From Tenacibaculum ovolyticum DSM 18103 (GTDB lineage Bacteria > Bacteroidota > Bacteroidia > Flavobacteriales > Flavobacteriaceae): a stretch of DNA of 64,000 bases. A model generated the notes under the pieces. The model saw nothing but the letters and a program-made list of their open reading frames with translations, made no database searches and was not told the DNA's origin. The translations under genes and the position numbers were made by a program. The stretch covers positions 302,769 to 366,768 of the forward strand of contig NZ_KE387164.1 of the NCBI RefSeq assembly GCF_000430545.1, given 5' to 3'. Numbering within the stretch: the first letter of the stretch is position 1; each line of letters opens with the position of its first letter. Below are positions 8,207 through 18,300 of the stretch, piece by piece.

Positions 8207-9790
8207 TTAATTACAATCTAAACTATAAAAACCACCACAATTTTTTGTTCTTTTTTTAGAAAATTGAGTAATTAAATAAGCCGTAGTAATTAGGTTTCTT
8301 AATTCACATAAATCAACAGAAAGTTCAGAATAATCGTACAAACGTTTATTATCTTCATAGAGTACACGTAACCTTTTTTCAGCACGATCTAAACGTTCGT
8401 TAGAACGAACAATACCAACATAATTAGTCATTATTGTTTTTACTTCGTTTCTATCATGTGTAATTAAAATTTTTTCCATGTTTTTAATTACACCATTATC
8501 ATTCCATTCAGGTATGTTTTTAGGTGTTTTGGTATTGTTGTATTTTTTAGAGATGTTTAAAAAAGCCTTATGAGCGTATACAATACCTTCTAATAAAGAA
8601 TTAGATGCTAATCTATTTCCACCATGTAAACCTGTTTTTGTAACCTCACCAATAGCATATAGCTTCTTTATAGATGTCTTTGCTTTCTTATTAACATTAA
8701 CACCACCACAAATATAATGTGAAGCAGGAACAACAGGAATAAAGTCTTTTTCAACATTTATATTTAAAGAAGCACATTTATCTGTAATATTAGGGAAGTG
8801 TTCTTTAAATTTTTCCATGTCAAGATTAGTACAATCTAAATATACATGAGGACTACCGCTCTTTTTTAATTCGTTATCTATGGCTCTTGCAACAATATCT
8901 CTAGAAGCTAATTCTTCTCGGTCATCATATTTATGCATAAAATGATTTCCATTGAAATCTCTTAGCTTAGCACCAAAACCTCTAACAGCTTCGGAAATTA
9001 AAAAGGCAGGATATTCACCTGGGTTGTATAAAGCTGTTGGGTGAAACTGAATAAATTCCATGTCCGAAATTTCAGCTTTTGCTCTATAAGCAATACCAAT
9101 ACCATCACCAGTGGCAACAGTTGGGTTTGTAGTTGTTTCGTAAACTTGACCATTACCTCCAGAGGCTAAAACCGTAAATTTACTTACAAAGGTTTTAACT
9201 TTAGCTTCTTTAATATTTAAAACATAAGCACCAAAACATGAAATCTTTCCATTTCGTTTTGTTTTTTTATTTTTTACTTGATGTTCAGTAATTAAGTCAA
9301 TTGCGTAATGATGTGTTAAAAAATCTATATTTGGTAAAGCATTAACCTGTGCTAATAACGCTCTTTCTATTTCTGCTCCAGTAATATCTGTATGATGTAA
9401 AACTCTATTTTGTGAATGACCTCCTTCACGACCTAAATCATACTCTTTGTTTTCGTTTCTGTCAAATTTTGTACCCCAATCAATTAACTCTTGTAGTCTT
9501 TCAGGGGCATCTTCAACAACCATTTTTACAACCTCCTCATCACATAAACCATCACCTGCAATAAGCGTATCGTTTATGTGTTGCTCAAAACTATCTACAG
9601 TTCTGTTGTAAACACTAGCAATTCCGCCTTGTGCATACTTCGTATTAGATTCGCTCTGTTCATCTTTTGTAACAATGGTAATCTTTGCTTCTTTAAATTT
9701 CGTGGCCGTTTTTAGAGCAAAGGTTAATCCTGAAATTCCAGAACCAATAATGAGGAAATCAGTTGTAATTACTTTTTTATCTGACAGCAT
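8207..9790 (-). CDS. nadB: L-aspartate oxidase
   Basis: The FAD enzyme (527 residues) that oxidises L-aspartate to iminoaspartate, first step of de novo NAD synthesis. Visible are the N-terminal dinucleotide fold LIIGSGISGLTFALK, the flavoprotein signature KYAQGGIASV, EFIQFHPTALY and SEAVRGFGAKL, and the ASHYICGGV and HGGNRLASNSLLEG motifs that separate NadB/SdhA-type flavoproteins. It follows nadA by 14 bases in the same operon, so the iminoaspartate producer and user are made together. Confidence 0.95.
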   Translation of the reverse strand: MLSDKKVITTDFLIIGSGISGLTFALKTATKFKEAKITIVTKDEQSESNTKYAQGGIASVYNRTVDSFEQHINDTLIAGDGLCDEEVVKMVVEDAPERLQELIDWGTKFDRNENKEYDLGREGGHSQNRVLHHTDITGAEIERALLAQVNALPNIDFLTHHYAIDLITEHQVKNKKTKRNGKISCFGAYVLNIKEAKVKTFVSKFTVLASGGNGQVYETTTNPTVATGDGIGIAYRAKAEISDMEFIQFHPTALYNPGEYPAFLISEAVRGFGAKLRDFNGNHFMHKYDDREELASRDIVARAIDNELKKSGSPHVYLDCTNLDMEKFKEHFPNITDKCASLNINVEKDFIPVVPASHYICGGVNVNKKAKTSIKKLYAIGEVTKTGLHGGNRLASNSLLEGIVYAHKAFLNISKKYNNTKTPKNIPEWNDNGVIKNMEKILITHDRNEVKTIMTNYVGIVRSNERLDRAEKRLRVLYEDNKRLYDYSELSVDLCELRNLITTAYLITQFSKKRTKNCGGFYSLDCN

Positions 9791-9804
9791 CTTTTAAATT
9801 CTTA

Positions 9805-10797
9805 TTAAGAAAGCGCTAGCATTCTTTCAATTGGTAAAATTGCTTTTTTAGCTAATTCTTTATCAACTTCAATGTTCGGTAATTCGTGTTTTAAACATAA
9901 ATACAGTTTTTTCATTGTATTCAATTTCATATAAGCACACTCACTACAAGCACATGTGTTATCATCTTTTGCAGGAGCAGGGATAATTGTCTTATCTGGA
10001 TTTTCTTGCATCATTTGAAATAGAATACCAGCCTCAGTAGCAACAATAAATTTTTCTTTTTTACTATTTCTAACATGGCTTAATAAACCTGAAGTAGATC
10101 CAATATATTTTGCAACTTTAAGCATGTGAGCTTCCGACTCAGGATGTGCAATTAATTCTGCATCTGGATGATCTTTATAAAGGTCAATCAATTTTTCCAT
10201 AGAAAAAGCTTCATGAACCATACAAGCTCCATCCCAAAGAAGCATATCTCTATCTGTTTCTTTATTTAGATAATCTCCTAAATTTCTATCAGGAGCAAAA
10301 ATTAACGGTTGATCTTCAGGGAAAGAATCTATTATTTTTCTAGCGTTAGATGAAGTACAAACAATATCACTCAAAGCTTTGATGTCTGCAGAACAGTTAA
10401 TGTATGTAACTACCTTATGGTTTGGGTGTTTCTTTTTGAAATCAGCGAATTTTTCTGGCGGACAAGAATCTGCTAAAGAGCAACCTGCTAATAAATCGGG
10501 TAGTAATACTTTTTTATTAGGGTTTAATATTTTTGCGGTTTCTGCCATAAAATGAACTCCCGCAAAAACAATCATATCAGCTTTTGTTTCAGCTGCCTTT
10601 TGAGCTAAAGCTAAACTATCACCTACGAAATCTGCAATTTCTTGAATTTCATCTATTTGGTAGTAATGAGCAAGTATAACTGCATCTTTTTCTTTTTTCA
10701 ATTTTAAAATCTCCTCAACATAATCAATGTTTGGAGTATCGATATCTAAAAAACCTCTTTTATCAAGATTTTTTTTTGCAGCAACTAAAGTTTCCAT
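9805..10797 (-). CDS. nadA: Quinolinate synthase A
   Basis: A [4Fe-4S] enzyme (330 residues) that condenses iminoaspartate with dihydroxyacetone phosphate to quinolinate. Motifs: AHYYQ near residue 43, [26 protein letters not shown], and three candidate cluster cysteines in [10 protein letters not shown], in [14 protein letters not shown] context, and in the C-terminal [12 protein letters not shown]. Family-typical length. First gene of the nadA-nadB operon. A minus-strand TATATTTG at 10825-10832 is the likely -7 promoter element. Confidence 0.95.
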   Translation of the reverse strand: METLVAAKKNLDKRGFLDIDTPNIDYVEEILKLKKEKDAVILAHYYQIDEIQEIADFVGDSLALAQKAAETKADMIVFAGVHFMAETAKILNPNKKVLLPDLLAGCSLADSCPPEKFADFKKKHPNHKVVTYINCSADIKALSDIVCTSSNARKIIDSFPEDQPLIFAPDRNLGDYLNKETDRDMLLWDGACMVHEAFSMEKLIDLYKDHPDAELIAHPESEAHMLKVAKYIGSTSGLLSHVRNSKKEKFIVATEAGILFQMMQENPDKTIIPAPAKDDNTCACSECAYMKLNTMKKLYLCLKHELPNIEVDKELAKKAILPIERMLALS

Positions 10798-10824
10798 AAA
10801 AAATGTTTAATTTTAACTATGGCA

Positions 10825-10832
10825 CAAATATA
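10825..10832 (-). promoter_or_regulatory. Promoter -7 element of nadAB
   Basis: Minus-strand TATATTTG matches TAnnTTTG and lies 28 bases before the nadA ATG. It is in the short divergent gap to the methyltransferase gene. Confidence 0.5.
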
Positions 10833-10888
10833 AACCCTATTTTTTAACTAGGGGAATGATTAATGTCATACTATTAAAATAAAGAAAA

Positions 10889-11476
10889 ATGAATTTGTCT
10901 AAAGATTTTTGGGAGAATAAGTATAAGGCTAATAAAACGGGTTGGGATTTAGGAGAAGTTTCACCGTCTTTAAAAGCTTATTTTGACCAGCTAGAAGATA
11001 AGGAATTAAAAATATTAATTCCTGGAGGGGGAAATTCCTATGAAGCAGAGTATCTTTTTAATAAGGGGTTTAAGAATGTTTTTATTGTAGATTTATCTGA
11101 GACAGCTTTAGAAAACATACAAAAGAGAGTTCCTAGTTTTCCTAATAGCCAATTAATTCTTGGTAATTTTTTTGATTTAGATACAACATTTGATTTGGTA
11201 ATTGAGCAAACTTTTTTTTGTGCGTTAAATCCTGATTTGAGAAAGAAATATGCTCAAAAAATGAATGAAATATTAAATGAAAACGGAAAATTAGTGGGAC
11301 TTCTTTTTAATGCCAAATTAAATGAAGATCACCCTCCTTTTGGTGGGGATAAGGAAGAGTATATAACATATTTTAAACCGTATTTTACTTTTAATGTTTT
11401 TGAAAAGTGTTATAATTCATACCATAACAGGCAAGAAATGGAGCTATTTATAAAGTTTATAAAACGTAAAGCTTAA
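10889..11476 (+). CDS. TPMT-family SAM-dependent methyltransferase
   Basis: A 195-residue cytoplasmic protein matching the thiopurine/thiol methyltransferase family. Visible are the N-terminal FWENKYKANKTGWDLGEVSPSL (residues 7-28), where a conserved tryptophan lines the SAM site; the SAM-binding ILIPGGGNSYEAEYL (about 48-62); VFIVDLSE; and FDLVIEQTFFCALNP. The family methylates small thiols, halides or similar nucleophiles; the substrate here is not evident. It stands alone between divergent nadA and a convergent membrane hydrolase gene. Confidence 0.85.
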   Translation: MNLSKDFWENKYKANKTGWDLGEVSPSLKAYFDQLEDKELKILIPGGGNSYEAEYLFNKGFKNVFIVDLSETALENIQKRVPSFPNSQLILGNFFDLDTTFDLVIEQTFFCALNPDLRKKYAQKMNEILNENGKLVGLLFNAKLNEDHPPFGGDKEEYITYFKPYFTFNVFEKCYNSYHNRQEMELFIKFIKRKA

Positions 11477-11496
11477 TTATTTATTAAGGTGAATAT

Positions 11497-12495
11497 TTAG
11501 TTACCTTTTAAACGTACCCATAAGTCAGATATTAATTTTTTACCATCACGTTTATCTTTTGGTTCTTCAGTGAATATTACATTTGATGAATTATCAACTG
11601 TTATTTTATATTTAAAAACGAAATTTTCGGCTTTTGGTTTAAGACTTAAAAGACCAAATCGTAAATCGTTAAAATAAAGTTGATCGTCCTTTTTATTGAT
11701 GGTAAACCAACCTTCGGAAATTGAGATCATACGCTTAACATTTTTGTCTTCAGTAAGATTTCCTAATAAATTATGGTTCTTTGGATATTTTGTAAAAGTA
11801 ATAGGCTGCGTATCAAAAAATGAATAATTACCCAATAAAAAAGAATCTTCAGTCTGTACGTTAGCACTCCAAAGTATAGTATTTAAAGGTGAAGGTCTCG
11901 TATCAATTTCTGAGTAAGCAATATTTTGATTTTTTAAAGCTGTTTCAAATTGATTAAAGGCTATCCATTTTAATAGTAATGTAAGCACTAAGTAAGAAGA
12001 ACTAACTATTAATCCCATTTTATTATAAAAACGACGTTTTTCAGAAGTACGTTTTTGTGTCATTGCAAAAATTAAAAACACTAAAAAAGGCAAAGTATAA
12101 AGAGGATCGATAACAAAAATGTTTTTAAAAGCTAACCGTATATCAAAAGGCCAAAATAATTGCGTTCCCCAAGTGGTATGCGCATCTAAAATAGGATGTG
12201 TTACAAATGATAAGAAAAATAGTAATGTCCAATTTTTAAAATCTTTATACTTTTCGTAACGTGAAACAATCCAGGCGAGAATGGGTGCGAAAAGTACTGA
12301 AAATATAATAGAATGAGTAAATCCTCTATGTATATAAAGTGCCGTTACTTTGTCTGTGAAAAATGAAGCAAAGACATCTAAATCTGGAATAGTACCAGCA
12401 ATAGCTCCATATAACATTGCTTTGTTTCCAATTTCTTTACCTAAAACTGCTTCGCCAACGGCAGCTCCTAATACAATTTGAGTTAATGAATCCAT
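11497..12495 (-). CDS. YdjM/DUF457-type membrane-bound metal-dependent hydrolase
   Basis: A 332-residue integral membrane protein of the LexA-binding/putative inner-membrane hydrolase family. The N-terminal signature MDSLTQIVLGAAVGEAVLG is followed by AIAGTIPDLDVF, HRGFTHSI and THPILDAHTTWG. These carry the His/Asp residues thought to bind metal in this family. About five hydrophobic segments lie in the first 190 residues, then a mainly soluble C-terminal half. The physiological substrate is unknown. Alone on the minus strand, and convergent with the methyltransferase gene. Confidence 0.82.
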   Translation of the reverse strand: MDSLTQIVLGAAVGEAVLGKEIGNKAMLYGAIAGTIPDLDVFASFFTDKVTALYIHRGFTHSIIFSVLFAPILAWIVSRYEKYKDFKNWTLLFFLSFVTHPILDAHTTWGTQLFWPFDIRLAFKNIFVIDPLYTLPFLVFLIFAMTQKRTSEKRRFYNKMGLIVSSSYLVLTLLLKWIAFNQFETALKNQNIAYSEIDTRPSPLNTILWSANVQTEDSFLLGNYSFFDTQPITFTKYPKNHNLLGNLTEDKNVKRMISISEGWFTINKKDDQLYFNDLRFGLLSLKPKAENFVFKYKITVDNSSNVIFTEEPKDKRDGKKLISDLWVRLKGN

Positions 12496-12638
12496 AGGTT
12501 CACAAAAATAAACGAAGCAGGTTAAATAGTGTATAGAAGTTCAGCTAAGTTTTTTGTTAAACTTTATGAAAATAGAGATTTTTACTTTTTAATTATAAAA
12601 TTTTACTCAAATAATCTTTATAGAAAGCAAATCAGATG

Positions 12639-12652
12639 GTAACAAATGTTAC
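12639..12652. promoter_or_regulatory. Candidate Crp/Fnr-type operator before the efflux operon
   Basis: GTAAC-AAAT-GTTAC, a perfect palindrome ending 22 bases before the -7 element TAAGTTTG (12675-12682). Motif and spacing are the same as at 6840-6853. In fact the arms extend to six (GTAACA/TGTTAC). Its position near -41 suggests a class II activator site. Confidence 0.5.
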
Positions 12653-12674
12653 TAACAATTATTTATTATGCAGC

Positions 12675-12682
12675 TAAGTTTG
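12675..12682 (+). promoter_or_regulatory. Promoter -7 element of the efflux operon
   Basis: TAAGTTTG fits TAnnTTTG, 24 bases before the TolC-family start codon. The region where a -33 element would lie is occupied by the palindrome at 12639-12652. Confidence 0.5.
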
Positions 12683-12705
12683 CAGTAACTTAATGAAACT
12701 GTAGC

Positions 12706-14010
12706 ATGAATAATAAAGTATTAATACTGTTTTTTATATTATTTACTCTTTTTGCAAAAGCACAAGAGGTAATAGTTATTACTAAAGAAGATGTTATATC
12801 TAAAGTAAAAGAAAATAACGACGCTATAAAAATGTCCCAACAAGATTTTTTAGCAGCAAAAGCAGATTTTAACCAAACAAATGCGGTTTTTTTACCAAAT
12901 ATTACAGCAAGTCATACAGGTATTTCAACTACAAACCCATTAATGGCATTTGGCTCTAAATTGAATCAAGAAATTTTAACACAAAATGATTTTAATCCAG
13001 CTTTGTTAAATGATCCTGAAAGAACTCAAAATTTTGCAACAAAATTAGAAATTCAACAACCATTAATAAATTTAGATGGTCTTTATCAAAGAAAAGCTGC
13101 AAAATCTAAAATGGAAGCAATGTCTTTAAAAACTGAGCGCACGAAAGATTATTTGTTATTAGAGGTAGAGAAATCTTACATGCAATTACAACTCGCATAT
13201 AAAGCAGTTAGTGTGTTAGAGAAAGCTTTAAAAACTACAATGACTAATAAAAAAATGGCTGATAATCGTTATGAACAAGGTTTTTTACAACGTACAGATG
13301 TTTTAAATATAGAAGTACGAGTTACAGAGGTTAAAAACCAGTTGCAAGTGGCAAAAAGTAATGTGCAAAATGCATCAAACTACATCTCGTTTTTAATGAA
13401 CGATAAGAGTTATGTTGTATATAAACCTACTGAGAATTTATTAGTTGCTAGTTTTAATATTGATGAAAGAGTCATTTCAGAAAATAGGGCAGACATAAAA
13501 GCGATGCAGCTAGCTTTAAAAGGATACGAGGAAATGAATAAGGCTGATAAAATGGCTTTTTTACCACGTTTAAATGCTTTTGGAAGTTATGAAATGTATG
13601 ACGATAAGGTGTTTAGAGGTAGTGCAAATGGTTATCTGGTTGGTGCACAATTAAGCTGGGATATTTTTAAAGGGGCAAAACGTTTTGGAAAAATACAAAA
13701 GAGTAAAGCTGAATTAGAGAAATCTAAGTTAGCGTACAATCAATATGTGTCTAAAAGTAACTTAGAACTAAATAAAGTAAAACGTCAATTAGTAGATGCT
13801 AAAAATAAATTAACATTAACAGCTTTAGCAGTTGAGCAGTCTAAAGAGTCTTTAAGAATTAGAAAAAACAGGTTTAGAGAAGGTTTAGAAAAAACAGCTG
13901 ATTTGTTACTCGCAGAAACTCAGTTTTTGCAAAAAGAATTAGCGTATAACCAAACTATTTTCGAATACAATTTTACACAAGTGTATTTAGATTTTTTAAC
14001 TAAAGAATGA
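12706..14010 (+). CDS. TolC-family outer membrane efflux protein
   Basis: A 434-residue outer membrane channel subunit of a tripartite efflux system. A signal peptide of about 19 residues ends at AKAQ. The rest is two repeated halves rich in long amphipathic helices with heptad-like Ala/Gln/Lys/Leu patterns (for example KSKMEAMSLKTERTKDYLLLE) and short strand segments, as in the outer membrane efflux protein family. It is the first gene of a three-gene operon with adaptor and RND pump, giving a full envelope-spanning exporter. Substrate not identifiable from sequence. Confidence 0.9.
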   Translation: MNNKVLILFFILFTLFAKAQEVIVITKEDVISKVKENNDAIKMSQQDFLAAKADFNQTNAVFLPNITASHTGISTTNPLMAFGSKLNQEILTQNDFNPALLNDPERTQNFATKLEIQQPLINLDGLYQRKAAKSKMEAMSLKTERTKDYLLLEVEKSYMQLQLAYKAVSVLEKALKTTMTNKKMADNRYEQGFLQRTDVLNIEVRVTEVKNQLQVAKSNVQNASNYISFLMNDKSYVVYKPTENLLVASFNIDERVISENRADIKAMQLALKGYEEMNKADKMAFLPRLNAFGSYEMYDDKVFRGSANGYLVGAQLSWDIFKGAKRFGKIQKSKAELEKSKLAYNQYVSKSNLELNKVKRQLVDAKNKLTLTALAVEQSKESLRIRKNRFREGLEKTADLLLAETQFLQKELAYNQTIFEYNFTQVYLDFLTKE

Positions 14011-14063
14011 AAATAGTTGACAGTAAGCAGTTGCAGTTTTTAGTAAAATAATCTTAAAAAAAA

Positions 14064-14088
14064 TGTCTGGTTGAGCGCAGTCGAAACC
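14064..14088 (+). repeat. Copy of a GAGCGCAGTCGAAA-type intergenic repeat
   Basis: The stretch contains GGTTGAGCGCAGTCGAAACC, whose high GC stands out from its AT-rich surroundings. Related words (TTCGACTGCGCTC and its complement) are dispersed between genes in many flavobacterial genomes. It lies in the 101-base gap between the TolC and adaptor genes. Single copy in this window, so the repeat nature rests on general knowledge. Confidence 0.5.
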
Positions 14089-14111
14089 TAAAATTATAAA
14101 TAAACTATAAA

Positions 14112-15188
14112 ATGAAAAATATATATACAACTCTAATTTTATCTGTTGCATTAACATTTGCAAATTGTGGTAAAGAGCATAAAGAAGAAGCTGTAGATAA
14201 TTCTCCACCGGTTAAAGTTAAAGTGAGTAAGGTTACTGAAAGCAATAATGGTCAATTTTTATCAGTAAGTGGAAAAATACAAGCTGTAAATAGTGCCGAT
14301 TTAAGTACTAGAATGATGGGGTACGTTAAAAAAGTACACGTAAATGTTGGTGATAAGGTTAAAAAGGGGCAGTTGTTAGTTTCTATTAATAATACTGATT
14401 TACAGGCTAAAAAAGGACAGGTAAATGCAGGGATTTCACAAGCTAAAACTGCTTTTAATAATGCTGAAAAGAATTACAACCGTTTTAAAAATTTATTTGC
14501 AAGTACAAGTGTTAGTCAGAAAGAAATGGATGATATGACTGCTAATTACGAAATGGCAAAAGCGGGTTTAGAAGCTGCAAAACAGCAAAGGAACGAAATT
14601 AATGCTCAGTTTGCTTATTCGAATATTAGAGCTCCTTTTACAGGTGTTATTACAAGTAAGAATATAGAAAATGGTGATATGGCAACTCCTGGTGTTCCTT
14701 TAATTAGTTTAGAAACGCCTAAGTATTTTGAGGTAATAGCAATGGTTCCTGAAACAGAGATACCACAAATTAAAAATGGAGTAGCAGTTACTGTTTTAGT
14801 TAAATCGATGGATAAAACGATTAAAGGAAAAGTTAGTGAGGTTAGTATTTCTGCTAAAAATACAGGAGGTCAGTATTTAGTAAAAATAGCGTTAGAGAAA
14901 ACAGCTGTGAATATTTTATCGGGTATGTTTTCTACAGTTCAATTTCCTGTAAAAAGGAAAGTAAAATCGTCATCGGTATTAATTCCTAAAAAAGCAATTG
15001 TTAAAAACGGTCAATTATCTGGTGTTTATACGGTGAGTCAGCGTAATACAGCATTATTACGTTGGTTGCGTTTGGGAAGAGTTTATGGTAATAAAGTTGA
15101 GGTTTTATCAGGTTTAAACTCTAGTGAATCGTATATCGTTTCAGCTGAAGGAAAATTATTTAATGGAGTTAAAATAAGTGTTCAGTAG
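14112..15188 (+). CDS. RND efflux periplasmic adaptor lipoprotein
   Basis: A 358-residue membrane fusion protein of the HlyD/AcrA type, anchored by a lipid at C19 (LTFANC). It has a barrel-sandwich hybrid (biotinyl-lipoyl-like; GYVKKVHVNVGDKVKKGQLL), a short helical hairpin (about 95-165, EKNYNRFKNLFASTSVSQKEMDD), the closing FTGVITSKNIENGD half, then beta-barrel and membrane-proximal domains. It links the TolC-family channel to the RND pump encoded next. The short hairpin is usual for RND rather than ABC adaptors. Confidence 0.9.
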   Translation: MKNIYTTLILSVALTFANCGKEHKEEAVDNSPPVKVKVSKVTESNNGQFLSVSGKIQAVNSADLSTRMMGYVKKVHVNVGDKVKKGQLLVSINNTDLQAKKGQVNAGISQAKTAFNNAEKNYNRFKNLFASTSVSQKEMDDMTANYEMAKAGLEAAKQQRNEINAQFAYSNIRAPFTGVITSKNIENGDMATPGVPLISLETPKYFEVIAMVPETEIPQIKNGVAVTVLVKSMDKTIKGKVSEVSISAKNTGGQYLVKIALEKTAVNILSGMFSTVQFPVKRKVKSSSVLIPKKAIVKNGQLSGVYTVSQRNTALLRWLRLGRVYGNKVEVLSGLNSSESYIVSAEGKLFNGVKISVQ

Positions 15189-15277
15189 GCATTGAACAGT
15201 AAGTAGATCGTCTTGAAGGAATAGATTAAGAATAGTAAAGAATTGCGTTAGGGATAGTAGTGAAAATCCTTTTTATG

Positions 15278-15321
15278 TCAGTTCGAGTGAATTTGCCTAA
15301 GCAAATTTGTATCGAGAACTG
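15278..15321. repeat. Palindromic CAGTTCGAGTGA...TATCGAGAACTG intergenic repeat
   Basis: An imperfect palindrome: CAGTTCGAGTGAATTTGC on the left and GCAAATTTGTATCGAGAACTG-like on the right, around CTAA. Two related copies lie at 51296-51424. It occupies the adaptor-RND gap. The rest of this 187-base gap (15189-15375) holds no gene. Confidence 0.7.
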
Positions 15322-15375
15322 CGTAAAAAGATTGAAACGGATAGCCTGTTAAAACGCCCAAAAAAATATAAAAAA

Positions 15376-18300
15376 ATGAAAGAAGGTTTAGCTGGGAAAA
15401 TCGCAAAAGTCTTTATTGGTTCTAAGCTTACGGTGCTTTTAATGATCGTTTTTATGGTTATTGGAGTGTACAGTTCGTTTTTAATACCAAGAGAAGAGGA
15501 GCCACAGATTGATGTGCCAATGGCGGATATTTTTGTTGGATATCTAGGTGCGAGTCCTACAGAAGTTGAGTCTAGGGTTGTAAAGCCTTTAGAAAAATTA
15601 ATTTCGAACATTAAAGGTGTTGAGTACGTGTATTCTACATCGATGAACGAAAAGGCAATGGTTATTGTGCAGTTTTATGTGGGCGAAGATATTGAGCGTT
15701 CGTTTGTAAAATTGTATAATGAAATTAATAAGCATATGGATCAAATGCCAAAAGGTGTTACGTTTCCATTAGTGAAAACACGTGCGATTGATGATGTACC
15801 AATGTTGGGGTTAACTTTGTGGAGCGAGCATTATGATGATTTTCAGTTAAATCAAATGGCGCAAGAACTAGAGTCGGAAATTAAAAAGATAAATGATGTC
15901 TCTATTACGCATAAAATTGGAGGAAGAAATCGTCAGTTAAGAGTAGTTTTAGATAAGGATAAATTGGCTGCAAGTGGATTAGATTTCTTATCAGTTTCAG
16001 AAATGATAAAAGCCAATAACACTCAGTTAAGATCGGGAAGTTTTGATAAGAATGATACTGAGTTTTTAGTGAATACAGGTAAGTTTTTAACTTCTGTTAC
16101 TGATGTTGAAAATTTAGTGGTTGGTGTGCAGCAAAATCAACCAATTTATTTAAAGCAAATCGCTACAATTGTTGATGGCCCTGAAATACCACAAAACTAT
16201 GTGTCTTTAGGTTTTGGAAAAGGAAGTGTAAAATCATCAGATTACAAATCGGAATATCCCGCGGTTACTTTGTCTGTAGCGAAAAGAAAAGGAGCAGATG
16301 CAATGAAAATTGCAGAATCGATTTTAGCAAAAGTAACACGTTTACGTACTACTTTAATTCCTAATGATGTACATGTAGAAATTACTAGAAATTACGGAGA
16401 AACTGCATCACACAAAGTTTCTGAATTATTATTACATCTTATTGGGTCAATCATTGCGGTTACTTTAGTAGTTATGTTAGCAATGGGTTGGCGTGGTGGT
16501 TTAGTGGTGTTTTTATCGGTGCCAATTACGTTTGCTTTAACACTGTTAAGTTACTACATGTTAGATTATACCTTAAACCGAATTACGCTTTTCGCCTTGG
16601 TTTTTGTAACGGGTATTGTGGTAGATGATTCCATTATTATAGCTGAGAATATGCACAGACATTTTAAAATGAAACGTTTGCCTTTTAAACAAGCAGCTTT
16701 ATATGCGATAAATGAAGTTGGGAACCCAACAATTTTAGCAACATTTACAGTAATTGCTTCTGTTTTACCAATGGCTTTTGTATCTGGTTTAATGGGGCCT
16801 TACATGGCGCCAATGCCAATTGGGGCATCGATAGCAATGATTTTGTCATTATTTGTTGCTTTAACGATTACACCTTATTTAGGATACATTTTTTTACGTG
16901 AAAAAGATAAAAAGAGTAGTGTAGAAAAGGTTGAGAAACCATTAGAGGAAACATTTATTTACAGGGTTTACAATAAGTTTGAAAGACCTTTATTAGAGAA
17001 TAAAACAAAAAGATGGTTGTTTTTAGGAGGAACATTTGTTGTATTGATGGCAACAATGCTACTATTTTTTACAAATTCGGTTGCGGTTAAAATGTTACCT
17101 TTTGATAATAAAAACGAGTTTCAAGTAGTAATTGATATGCCAGAGGGTACAACTTTAGAACGTACAGCGGTTGTTACACAAGAAATTGCTCAGTATTTAG
17201 CAACAAGACCAGAAGTGGTGAATTACCAAAACTATATTGGTACTTCTGCTCCGATAACTTTTAACGGATTGGTTCGTCATTACGATTTGCGTGGTGGATC
17301 TAACATGGCTGATATTCAAGTGAATTTGGTTGATAAAGGAAAACGAACGATTCAAAGTCATGGTATTGCAAAATTACTACGTCCTGAAATGCAAAAAATT
17401 GCAGCAAAATACAATGCAAATGTAAAATTGGTTGAGGTGCCACCAGGACCACCGGTTTTATCAACAATTGTTGCTGAGGTTTATGGACCTGATTATAAAG
17501 AGCAAATTAAAATAGCGAATAGCGTTCAGAATATTTTAAAAAACACAGCAGATGTTGTGGATATTGATTGGATGGTTGAAGATGATCAAACTGAATATCA
17601 ATTTGAAATAAACAAAGAAAAAGCAATGTTGTATGGAGTAGCACCACAACAAATAGCATATACCATGAATATGGCATTGGCTAACAGCCCAATTACGAGT
17701 TTGTATGATGAAAATGCTGTAAGTCAGGTTGGGTTGATTTTGAGCTTGGATGAAAAAGAAAAATCAACCATTTCTGATATTTCACAATTAAAAATAAAAT
17801 CGAAACAGGGTAACATGATTTCTATTGGAGATTTAGTAGATATAACTGAAACTATAAGCGCAAAAAGTATTTTTCGTAAAAATCAAAAGCGAGTGGTGTA
17901 TGTAATGGCTGATATGGCAGGTGAATTAGAGAGTCCAGCCTATGCAATTTTAGGAATGGAAGCGAAGTTGAAAGAAATTAAACTTCCTGAAGGTTATAAA
18001 TTGAACGAAATGTATTTAGGGCAACCTGATTTTGAGGATGATTATACCGTAAAATGGGATGGTGAATGGCAAATTACACTAGAGGTTTTTAGAGATTTAG
18101 GAATCGCTTTTTTAGGAGCAATTATCTTGATTTATATTTTAATTGTTGGTTGGTTTCAAAATTTTAAAGCACCAATTGTAATGATGGTAGCAATACCGTT
18201 ATCGTTAATAGGAATTATTTTAGGGCATTGGATGATGGGCGCATTTTTTACAGCAACTTCATTTATCGGTATGATTGCTTTAGCAGGAATTATGGTGCGG

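Noticed and set aside
15307..15375. N-terminal extension of the RND pump by 23 residues
   Set aside because: It would begin with TTG and read through a palindromic intergenic repeat. The ATG at 15376 gives the normal N-terminus of the family.
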